Positions 33,001 through 45,000 of a stretch of 64,000 bases of DNA are shown here, in pieces. The position numbers and the translations under genes are program-made. The notes beneath the pieces are model-generated. The model saw only the letters and a program-made list of their open reading frames with translations. It was not told where the DNA came from and ran no database searches. The stretch's first letter is position 1. Every line of letters begins with the position of its first letter. This DNA comes from Notospermus geniculatus (lineage: Eukaryota; Nemertea; Pilidiophora; Heteronemertea; Lineidae). The stretch is taken from NCBI GenBank assembly GCA_002633025.1, contig NMRB01000805.1:55802-119801 (forward strand), given 5' to 3'.

Positions 33001-36000
33001 GTGAAAATTTGATACTGTTCCTGTGACCATCATTACAGGCAGTAATATATCAATGGCCCTCCTCATTCGGTACAGCTTTACATACATCATTAACTCATTG
33101 TCAAAGCTAAAGCGCATCCCTGATGTATAAACTTTGCCTTTAGTTTCATTAACCACGTTAACCTATAATAATAAAAATTCATAGTTCAGAGAAATGATGA
33201 TATATAGGAAGTCAACTTCCAAAATTTTGCAAATTTTCAGTATGGAACTCCAGAAAAGACTGACATAGTTCAGAGAAAGTTACAAATGAAAACAGACGAT
33301 CTCTGAGACGAACCCCACTCGAATACATTCACAGAGTAGGGTGCACATCATTCGTAGGAGGCAGGGGGTGGCCGATAGTGTGTGTGGTGTACCTTCAGTT
33401 TTAAGGCACAACTTGCCACATCTGCCATAGAGGGCCATATTCGAGGTCTTTCGGGTAGTGTGTTAAACAGAAGCATCAGTCTAGGCCTACATGTACATGT
33501 ACCTCATTTTGCTGAGTTACCTCATCCATGATTTTGATGATCTTTGCAGAGATTTTAACTGATTCCTTATCGTTGTATGATTTTGATTCCTTCACAGAGA
33601 AGATATAATAAAAGAGTCGTCCTCCAGAAATTTCGCAAATTTTTCTTCACAGAGTCGAAAGGGTCATATCTGTACATACGAAGAATATTTCATCAGCAAC
33701 ACACACTTTTGAGGATAACCCGTCCGAAACCTAGCATCCATAGTTGTTCTCGTCGTTATTGCGATGATTGAATGGACCAGTTCTCCAATCCTAAGTGAAA
33801 TATCAATGGCTACAAGAAGCCTGAATGCAAACAAATGCCGCAGGTTAAATGTATACTTGAAAATAAAAAAAACTAAATGGATGAAATTACTGCTGTGAAT
33901 TATCGGATTCAGAAAATTGTAACAGTAAAAAACTGATTGGTTTCAGCTACAATAAACATGATAAATGCTCGTAACTCTAGCAGAAAGATGAATGAGGAAC
34001 CGGAGTGCGGTTTATCCCGACAGGTCGGCGCTGTGAGCGGTGTGACCGAAGTGACGTCATTGATGTCGTTTTAGTGTTGACGTTACGTCATGAAAAAAAT
34101 GAGCTGTACATTTTCTACAGGAATAATGAGACAAAGACGTTGCCATTGTCGCCATCCCATTTCTTCACTTTAAGGAAAGCAAAAATGCAGAAATTTTCAT
34201 CTGCTACAAGACGATATAAATTTTAATACCAGGCGACCGAAACAAAGGGGTTTTTTCACGCCAGAAATAAATAGAAATAACGTTAGAAAAAAGAAACTTC
34301 GGTCGCACCGCTTGGAGTGCCACGTCGTGACGTTAGTTCCTCCGGTTCCCCATTGACCCTGATTCCAGTCTGCAGTGATACCGTGCTGCCAGGCTGCAGC
34401 CACTTGGATGGTGATGACGTCAGCATTCGTGCCTGTTCCAAGTAGCCCTACCCCGTGAGGTGGGCGACTTGGAGCAGTATCCCAGAATGCAACATTTCAA
34501 CATGGCGGGGCAAAGCGGACTGACATTCTACTATCAGTTTTCTTGGCTGTCAATGTCATCATTGACGACCCTTGGAGAGCCAGTGACCACTTGCTGCTGC
34601 TGTTCACAGCGTGCGCCAACATCGCCTTTTTTCCTGCCATGATCTAAATGGTGTGCTGCATCCATCATTTCCGCGTTCGAATTTCACTGATGTCAGAATG
34701 TAGCAGATGACAAAACACCGCCATGACAGTTTACTCGAGCCTGGCCTGATATCGTTCTATTACTAACACATACTGCGCATGCCCGTAGTTCCCTGATAAA
34801 TGGGCTTGGGGAGGCGCGGTGGAAGTATTCGAACGCTCCCATATTGTCGAGCAGACAGCACAGGCGGATCGCCCCAGTGGTATCACTATCAGGAAAGGGT
34901 TAAATGGTGGAATATGCACAGCTGACATCAAGACAACATACCTGATTTCTGGCATTTTATTCATTTTTAGCTCACCTGTGGTGAGCTCTTACGATGGTGT
35001 GGTGTCCATTGTCTGTCAGCAGGGCATGTTTTGTAACCATGGGAGCTATTGATTTGAAACTTGGAACATATATACCCCTAGGTCATATCACCTATGACAC
35101 AAAGTTTCGGTCCAATTCGATTCTTGACTTGGCCACTAGGTGGCTGAAACAAAAAATACAAAAAGTGCAATAACTCCTGAACTAATGACTGGATCATCTC
35201 CAAATTTTTGTCATGGTTGTATCTAATGGGTGTACATAACATATATAACGGGTTTTTGATTTGACCTACTTTTGAAGGTCACAGAGATCAAAGTTCAGAT
35301 TTTGCCTTTTGGTGGCATTTTGACCTCATTATGAGGTCAACTTCTAACTTGGTGTGATCAGGTGTCTGGGTACCCTAGGTGTTTATCTGGAACTTGAGGC
35401 TTGCCTGGGAACATTTCGAATTAACATTTGTCATTTGTTCTTCTGGTACATTCACACAGGTGAGCACATGGTCCATGGACCATTTCATTTGCTGTGTATT
35501 TGAAATCATGAATAATTTTTGCCTTTGGCCTACCCCTTTCTAGTCCTTCATATCGATGATTAGGCTACACTATCCAGCTCATCACGGACTTGTTTTGCCA
35601 TTGTTGGTGCAAATTCCTTTGGTTCATGATTCGGACATCGATTGCTTGCATGGTTTGTCAGTGGTAGCAAACATTCATAACCTTACGTCGATCAGCCTGT
35701 CTCTTGCCAGCAAGGAGTCGTCCGTCTGACTGAAAATTTTCGTTGATTGACTTGTTGAAAACAATCAAACGCATATTTCAAGCAAACGAATAAAAGTCAG
35801 ATCTGATGTTTCGTTGGAATGTTCCTTGCATGGTTGCCGAGGTGCTGTTGTCTGTTGATCCATGTTGTCACTTCAATTACGCTGAATCGGTTAATGTCGT
35901 CCTGGGTACACCTCATTATTACCCTGGGTATTCTGGGTAATCCTGTTTGATACCCAGGATGATCCTGGGTATTTTTGAGACGCGGGTCTAGCCCGGCTCT

Positions 36001-39000
36001 GAAAAATCCCTCCTGAGACCGGGCGCGCGTCAACACTACTCAAATTTTGTGACGGGGACCTAAATTAAGCCCTCCAAAAAGCGTTCGAGGTCAGAGGGGC
36101 TTATTACCACTGGGTTTTTCATCCCCGGGCCTTAGTGTCAGGTCATCGTCAATTCACATACAGGAGAATCCAACTTACCTCGACGCGAGTCCATGTCATA
36201 AAAATTTTCTAAGTTCTAATAATACCGTAATATTGAGGGGTAGCATGATGGTAAATGGAACAGCTTGTATTATACCTAAGCTGTTCCATCTACCATTATG
36301 CTACCCCTACTATATTACGATATTTTTAGAACTTACAAAATTGTTATGACCTGGACTCGCGTCAAGGTAAGTTGGATTCTCCCAATACCTATCCTCCTGT
36401 GACCATACAATTGCAATTTTGGTGTATTATTTTCTTTCCTATTGGGTATGAAATCAGTTGAAGGCCTCTATTTTATGACTTGGAATAAGCGATTTGTTGT
36501 TGATTTCGAATTTATCAAACTGGATGCCAACCTTTGCCCTGCATGAACCGGGTAATCAGAGATTGTGAATCTCACAAGTTCATCAATCACGGACCAGCCC
36601 GCGTTTCTGCGAAGGATGGAGTCTGGGAGCAGAAGTGAGCATCGTATGAGGAATGGCTCTGAATTTCCTAACTCCTAGTGCAAATCGTCAAATTTTTCAT
36701 AACACATGAAAATAGCCCAGAAAAGCCTGATATCTTGGAATGTAGTGGAATGTAGGCTACCGGAGGCCCTCCCCCTGGAAAATTTAAAAAAATGAAACCC
36801 ATGATTTCCAGCATGTTAGGCTCCCCTGCCATTTTACGTACAGTAAACCTCACCTGAGTTGACACTTTCGGGACCGAAGATTTACTGTCGACTGAGAAAT
36901 ATGGCGAGTAATGCTAAGTCATCATAATGACGACTTATGCATTACTCGTCATTATGAAGACTTGTAGGTGTAAGTCGGCTTAACCCTTAGTTAGAGCGCC
37001 GTTACCAAGTATACTCGGTGCGACAATTCTCTTTTTTAGGACCGTTACCGAGTATACTCGGAAAAGGTCATAAAATTAAAATTTCAAAACATACCGGGTA
37101 TGCATTTTTGGCAATTTTTTTTCGAAAAATTTTTTTTCTTCGAAAAAACCCTGGTCACAGGGGAAGGAAAAGTTGAAAAAACCTGACGCTCTAAGGGTTA
37201 ATGATGACTTATCATAGTGGAGAATCCCCGTGGTGTACGGATCTCCATCTACAAAACCCAACCACATGATGCGCTGGCGCATTCAACTTGTGCAGTGCAT
37301 CGCCTATGCATCAGTTGGCTATCAGGAGTAACCAGACTCTTTCATCACCGTTAAAGTCTACAGCGCCCCGCAGCGGCGACTGATTGAATCAGTCTGGGAA
37401 TGTACACGTGCAGACTTTGCCGGCAGCGGCCGACTGTTTTTTTCAGTGTCGAGTTAGCCGTTTTGACGACTTACATTTGACGACTTACATTTGACGACTT
37501 AGACAGGAACATTTCATGGAAGTTACGAAAAATCAGGACTTTTGCTATTGTGACAACTTGCGCACTTTGACAACTTGAACGCTGTCGACTTATGTGAGGT
37601 TCTTGCAAAGTAGACTTTGAACTGCATTTTCATGGAGACAAAAACAAAACAATTCTTCCACGAATATTTGACTTTCCAAAAATTTGCCAAACCTCCAGCG
37701 AATGAGATATTTTTCTTGCCATATCTTCTGGTTAGGCCAAAAAAAATAAAGTATTTGTTTCTTGTCCGCGCCTGCGTCATTCCCAGACCCTCCGCATCGA
37801 AAATTTTTTTTCACCCATTTCAAATTTTCCCACTTTGCTTATGCAGCACCTTTTATACAATGCACAGAAATGCTTCATCACTTGAAATCATCTTTATTTT
37901 TCATGAAATCTGTGCTTTAAACATGTAGAGAGATAGTTTGCTTGTGGTATTTCCCCCCATCCATTAAGAAAACGGGAAAAAAATTATTTGAAAATTAAAA
38001 AAAAATTCGCATGCCCGCATCAATTTTCGCTGAGTTGCTGGACAAGAAACAGACAATACATGTATTTTTTTTGGCCTTACCAGTACTTTCTATTCTGTTT
38101 GCATGTTACCATATTGAAAAACGCCTGTCTGAATTGTCTGCCACAAATACAATAAAGGATGAAATTACTGCTGTGATTGATAGCATTGAAAAATTCAGCT
38201 ACCGGTGTCAGAAACATCATCATGATAAATACAGCGGCTGGTAAACCATCGTATGATGACGATGAAAATCTTACTCCAATCATGGTTTTACAAACAGCAA
38301 GTGGAGAAACGAGCACTAAGAATGCCACACTCACTATCAACAACATGATGGTCATACTGTTGAGACTCTTGGTTGTCGATCCTCCTGAATTCTGTAATTG
38401 TCTCCGTTTGTTCCGACTTTTGATGACATTATACAGGATTGAGATGTTACAGAAGATGATGCAGATGAAGGGGAGGAAAAAGGACACAATGCTGTTAAGA
38501 AATTGGTCTGCTAGGAATAGTTGATTTCCTGTCTGAATGTCAATATAATCACCATAATTACAATTTCCATTTGAATCGATTTGTTTGAGCAGGTTATGAC
38601 CAAAAACAGCAAAATGCATCATAATCACACTCATAATAGCAATATAGGTCCATTTTCTCGTACAGAGGACCATGGCCTTCAAAGGGTATGTCACAGATAT
38701 CCATCTTTCGATGGTGATCAGCACGATCATCCAATGAGATGATGATGGGATGATGACAGAGAAAAATGAGTAGATAGGACAGGCTGCGTCAGTCCATGTC
38801 GCAAAAGCAGAAAAAGGCTTAACAAGACCAAACGTGTATAAAGTTTCTTTTAGGGGATCACAAAAAAAGGTAGCTGTGTCGGATAAGGCGAGAGCTATGA
38901 GTAATATTCTAGTTGACTCCTGGCCTATTTTGCTAACACTTACCACTGCAATTGCTAGTGAATTTAATATTGTTCCCATTACCATCATTACAGGTAGTAA

Positions 39001-42000
39001 TCTATCAATGACCCTCCTCAATTGGTAGACCTTTACGTACATCGTTAACTCACCTAGATGGTCAAACCGTATTCCTGAAGTATAAACTTTGCCTTTCGTT
39101 TCATTAACCATGTTAACCTATAACAAGAATATATACCAGTACATGTAAGTACGAAGAATGTACAACTCCAAATATGTGCCAAAAGGGAGTTATCACCGGA
39201 AACCAAGAGAGAGAGAGAGAGAATTCCAGTAAAACCAATGAAGACCACCCTCATTGAGATGAGGGCAGTCTTAAAAATTCATAGGGTCGTATTTTAGAAC
39301 GTTCGTTAAGGTTAAGGTCAACCTTAAGTCTATTGTAAAACCATCGAGAACAATGGTTTTAAGTGGACCTTAATGTTAAGGAACGTTCTAAAATATAGTT
39401 CACAGAAAGTTACAAGTGTAAAATGGACAATCTCGGAGACAAACCCCAATCGAATACATTCACTGTGTAGGGTGCAGATCATTCGTAGGAGATGGGGCCT
39501 GGCCGATAGGCTGCTCTGTACCTTCAGTTTTAAGGCACGACCTACAGGCAATGTTCGAAGTCTTTTGGGTGGTGTGTTTAGGAGTGTTAAACAGAAGCAT
39601 CAGTCTAGGCCTACCTCATTTTGCTGAGTTACCTCATCCATGATTTTGAGGATCTTTGCAGAGATTTTAACTGATTCCTTATTGTCGTCTGATTTTGATT
39701 CCTTCGCAGAGCAGAAACTGTCATATCTGTATATATGAAGAATATTTCATCAGCAACACACACTTTCGAATATTTTGAGTGTGACCCGTTTGAAACCTAG
39801 CATCCATAGTTGTTCTCGTCGTTATTGCAATGATTGAATGGATCAGTTCCCGAATCCTAAGTGAAATATCAATGGCTACAAGAAGCCTGAATGCAAACAA
39901 ATGCCGCAGGTTCAATGTACACTTGAAAATTTAAAAAAAACTAAATGGATGAAATTACTGCTGTGAATTATCGGATTCAGAAAATTGTAACAGTAAAAAA
40001 ACTGATTGGTTTCAGCTACAATAAATGGGCGCAACTGTAGCAGAAGGGTGAATTAACCCATTCCAGTCTACACTGATACCGTGCTGCCAGGCTGCAGCCA
40101 TTTGGATGGTGATGACATAGTGGTACCTGAAAGAATTCTTCTGAATTTCCTTTCTGTTCCCATTCATCAAGTAGCATGATACCCATGGCGAGCACATACG
40201 CACAGGGTGCATGTGGTCAGAGGATGGCATAAGGGGTAAAAAATATAATGGCACCATAGGCAGTAAGGGTGGCCAAAAATCATGCTGAAGTCATGTAGAA
40301 AATCCCTGAATATTATGGGTTAGAATTGCAGCAATGGCTGGTGACGGACGGGTAGAGATGGTGCCGATTCCAAGACTTGTCCCNAAAACTAAGCAGGAAT
40401 TGTGTATCCGTATGGTAGACGAGGTCGAGAAATCCCAACTGACATTATGTGGTCGTCGCCATGATGAGGTCACATGATCACTTCTCTTGCCCAATCAGCA
40501 GCCGGATTGTGATTTTCGAATGGGAGGAATCGGCGGTTGGGAATGAATGACTAGCTCTGTCCCTGATTAGCCAATCAGCATCCAGACCAGGATCTTGGTC
40601 TGCTCGTAACAGAAAAAGTGGCGTTATGACCCAGACGCTTGTTCGATCCCCAGATTCGAAACAGCGGCTGGGTGACCGAGACTAAAGTTGCAATAGAGTG
40701 GATTGGGGTCATTTTGACGCCAAATGAGCTCATTATTTCGACTCGGGTGCAAGGAAATCTCATTTCAGCAAGTCTAGATTTCAGATTTTTCTGGGGGAGG
40801 GCCCCCGTTCGGACCGGCACTCGTTCAGTCCTGGGGCCGAACCCTGAATACATCTTCCAGTCTCGCTGTGAAATTTTATTCGGTGTGTTTTGTTTTTCAG
40901 GACGATGACTTGCGGAACAACCAACGTGTTATCAACCAGGTGTCAGTCATTCTTCATCACCTCAGCCACGCCTTTCACAGTATAAGCGACATCATGATCG
41001 ACCTGTCAAGTTCTCGGCCACGCCAGTTGCGGGCGGTACCGGCACCGCCACCACCGCCGACAGCAGTTATTCATCAGACGATACCTGTTCAGGTGAGTTC
41101 AGTAAACTGAATCGTGTGGCAGCGCCCTTAGCCTTATTATCCCTGCCAGATGGACACGCTCTGTTTAGGACACCTAAGTTTAGCCTGGAATTTGTATCTA
41201 TTCATTTTGAACTCTGTTATCACGACACCTCCAGTAGAGTTCCAAGATCACCACTTCTGTTCATTTTGACCTCAAATTTGTCATTTCTGTCCATTTTGAC
41301 CTCAGTAATGGGGAACCGGAGTCCCCAAAGGAGGCGCATGGGAACAACTCATCGTCCGTGACGTTAGGTGCGATACGGTTATCAGAATCAATGACGTGTT
41401 GCTCTTCGGTCTGTTATTTACGCTAAAATAGTCAATTTTATCGATTTAATTCAACATGTTTTCGCTTGAATTTTCATTTGAAAACGTTCAGATACATTGA
41501 GTCAGTCCTATACTTGATGAAGAACATGTAAAATTCGAAAGTCAATGGATTACTTCAGGTATATTTAGGGCTAGAAGTAGGGTATAGTTTCAGAATTAAA
41601 TGGCAAATAACATTGGCTTGACTTTCGACGTCATAGTTTTAACTGAGTTGTTCGTCAGCGCCACGTCACGGAGTAGTTCCTCCGGTTCCTCATTAGGACA
41701 GTGTCACTGTTTAGTCCCAAAGGTGTCCTTACTAGAGGGGTTCCACTTGGTAGATGATCTTCATTCTGACCATGCGGACCCTTGAAGGATTTTTTTGGAG
41801 CAAGTATTAAAGCATTGTTTGTAATAAATGCTTTTGTTGCATATGAAGTTTGGTGGAGCTATTATGTATAAATGTGTGTTATCTGTGGTGATCGTCGAGT
41901 CAGTTCTGGGAAAGTAAAAAAAAGAAAACATAAATGTGACCATTGTTGTGGGCGACTTGCAACTGATTACCGTAGTCGTATGAGTGGGGGTGTCCCAACT

Positions 42001-45000
42001 CTGTGACCTGTCATAGTCCCATAAGCAGAATTATACTTTCAACCACCATGATCATAAAATCTATGTGACGAAATGAATGGCTCCGATTTTTGGCGGCCAT
42101 TTTTGTTTCGACATAGTTTCAGTCCAGCCTCGCTGTTACCACTGGCTATATGTACCGTAGGTTGGACAGGAGACCAGTCTTATCAAGGTGGGGAGGGAGA
42201 AAGTGTCACCTCATGCATAGAGTCGGGCTTTAATGACATCACTTTGTACCCGGCTTTACTTTTCCAGAATTGATCGGCGCAGTCTATGCTATGGTTGTTT
42301 GACACGTTCTGTTCTTTTAGGCTCAGATCAGTGTGAACACAGCGCTCGCTGGCAGTCCACGATTATTACGGCGACAGCCTCCGACAACAGCTTCATCGAC
42401 AACAAACAGTCAGACAGCAAACAGTCAGACAACAACCACTTCTACATCAACACAGGTACAAAACGGAGTTGTGCAAATTGGCGAGACGGTGTCTCCACTA
42501 TATTTTCATACAGGGGGGCCGTACATGATCAATATTATTGCACAATATGAGGATCAAAATGGGCAATATTATTGCCAATCTTCTATCCATCGTGGCAGAG
42601 GCACATGTTCCCATTTTGGGCCCCTTAGTTTGCTATAATATTGGATGGTGTATCTAGGCCTTAAAGCTGCGTTTACCAGACATCCGGAATGCAGTATAAG
42701 GGATGCGGAAGTGATATGTTGTATGCGAAAATGCATAGCATATACCGTCCGCTTCCGCATTCTAGGCGTCCGGTAAACGCAGCTTTAGACATGAAACATG
42801 ACCAGGCTGTTTTTGGTTGCATTTCTGAGTTACTCTGATTCAAAATAATGGTGGCGCAGTTGTCTGGGCGTCAGGATCGTGACAGAGGCCGTATTATATT
42901 CTCTACTGGTCTGAAAGGTTTAAGTGAGCATTGAATGAGCTGCCTCGTGGGCGTATTTGATTCCTCATTCTTGACCACACTCGTGCTGACCCAGTTCATG
43001 TAGATGTTGACTTAACTCAAGAACGGCAGTCTCGAACGCCGAGAATGCAACCAGTGTCGAGTGAAGAGTGTTCTTCTCACTCCCCAACTCAGCGGAGGTC
43101 TTGAGAAGAACACGTTCTTGACCCGACTCGGGTTGTGTTCTCGGCGTTCGAGAGTGCCGTTCTCGAGTTAAATTAACGTCTACATGAACTGGGTCATTAG
43201 GAGTGTGGTCAAGAACGAGGATTGGCATGCGCCCCTGGAGTCCCCTAGAAAGGTTTCTGGGAGACTCTGATGTAATGGTGATATTGTGAAGTGCCCTTGA
43301 CTCTGTGCTGCTGTAAAAATGCATAATATCAAAACCAAACATTATCATCATTATTCTTAGTTAGAAAATCTGTACACTGATCTGTGCCAGTCTGACTTGT
43401 ACTTGCAGTTGGTCGTTTTCTGTTGGCTTTTCTGGGCACTGGGTTGGTTGGATAAATTAATGGAAGAAAAATTTTGTCAAGGACTGTATTGAAAAGCTAG
43501 CTTAATGAATTTTCCCATTAAAATGGCATATGAGTCACTCGTAACTGAAATCTTTGGGACTCTGCATCATGATGCACTGTCTCGATATACCAAGATTTGG
43601 CATTGAAGTGGTAAAGTGTTTGATTGAGCCTACCGGTAATGCATCTTTGATTTCTGCACCGTTGTGTATTGTTCAGTGAAGCTGTGAACTTAATAAATGT
43701 TTGCAAAGGTCTTGGTTTTCTGTGCCTTTGTACACGTACCATCTGTTCTGAGCTGGCACAAAATAACGCTCCTAGTTGAAAAATCTTCCATGTGCTTGCT
43801 GGAAAAGCTTAGGTATGGGTTCAGATGTCAGTGAATAATTGTTAGTGGTCAATTATCGGTGGCAAGTGGTCAATTATCTCTTGTCAGTGGTCAGTTATCA
43901 GTGGTGTTTAGTCGTGTGTCAGTGGTCAGTTACTGCTTGTCAGTGGGCACTGCTGCTTGCCAGTGGGCACTACTGCTTGTCAGTGGGCACTACTGCTTGC
44001 CAGTGGTCAGTTACTGCTTGTCAGTGGGCACTGCTGCTTGCCAGTGGGCACTGCTGCTTGCCAGTGGGCACTACTGCTTGCCAGTGGGCATTGCTGCTTG
44101 CCAGTGGGCACTGCTGCTTGCCAGTGGGCACTGCTGCTTGCCAGTGGGCACTGCTGCTTGTCAGTGGGCACTGCTGGTTGCCACTGGGCACTGCTGCTTG
44201 CCACTGGGCACTGCTGCTTGCCACTGGGCACTGCTGCTTGCCACTGGGCACTGCTGCTTGCCACTGGGCACTGCTGCTTGCCACTGGGCAGTAGCGGTGT
44301 CAGTGGTCAGTTACCACTTGTCAGTGGGCATTTATCAGTTGTCACTTTTCGTTGCTGAGTAATTTGAGATTGATACTGTTAGTTCATGCAAATTTCTAGC
44401 CACTTTTCTGGCAAAGTGTGCACTTCGAACTTCTATTTCAGGCTGTGCCGACTGAAACTACACCTGTGACCAGCAGTCAAACAGGTATCACCAGTGGAAC
44501 CACAACAACGCCAGCACGTGCGACTGCCACAACTGCCCAAGGGCCCTTGACCCACCAAGGGAGCACGAACCCTTATGTGTTCATGGAACTTGGCCCCAAC
44601 TCCCTCAGTGTGAACAGCATCAGTGCACATGTGTTCAGCTCAGATCGGAATGGAAGTTCGGCGACAAATACTGCCACAACGGCCTCGTCCATGTCATCGA
44701 GGACCACGACAACGTCGTCGACTAGTTTTGCTGGCGGAAGTTTTGGAATACCACCCGGTGCTATTCCGATTCGTTTTGGGTCTATCCCGATGGCAAGTTC
44801 TACCGGCCGTGTCCCAGCGGGTGCCATACCCGTGACGGTCGCCGCACCATCTGGTGCCCCACCCGAATTTATGCAAGGATTGGTGCAGATGGCACTTCAG
44901 GCAGCTGCACAGAGGGTGTCTGGTGGTAAATAAATTTGTTGTCTTTGAAAAAAATGATTCGAATGTGCAATCAGATCTGTTTCTGTGAATTAGTTAGTAT

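Larger units (their letters stand above)
23437..40900 (+). other. BAG6 intron 8, 17.5 kb, host of a receptor cluster
   Basis: Far larger than the other BAG6 introns (about 0.4-2 kb). It holds three minus-strand receptor genes in a roughly 6-kb tandem repeat plus many transposons. Splice sites at both ends are canonical and phase 0. Confidence 0.93.

Noticed and set aside
42333-42638. 101-residue ORF reading through BAG6 exon 10 into the intron
   Set aside because: The first 41 residues are real exon 10; the rest follows a good GTACAA donor and does not resemble BAG6. The downstream exons fit by phase.
43839-44362. Overlapping plus-strand ORFs of 133-167 residues and minus-strand ORFs of about 85 rich in repeated CQWALLL or SSAQWQ
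   Set aside because: They arise because a 20-bp tandem unit without stops is open in several frames. No splice or family support, and it lies in a BAG6 intron.
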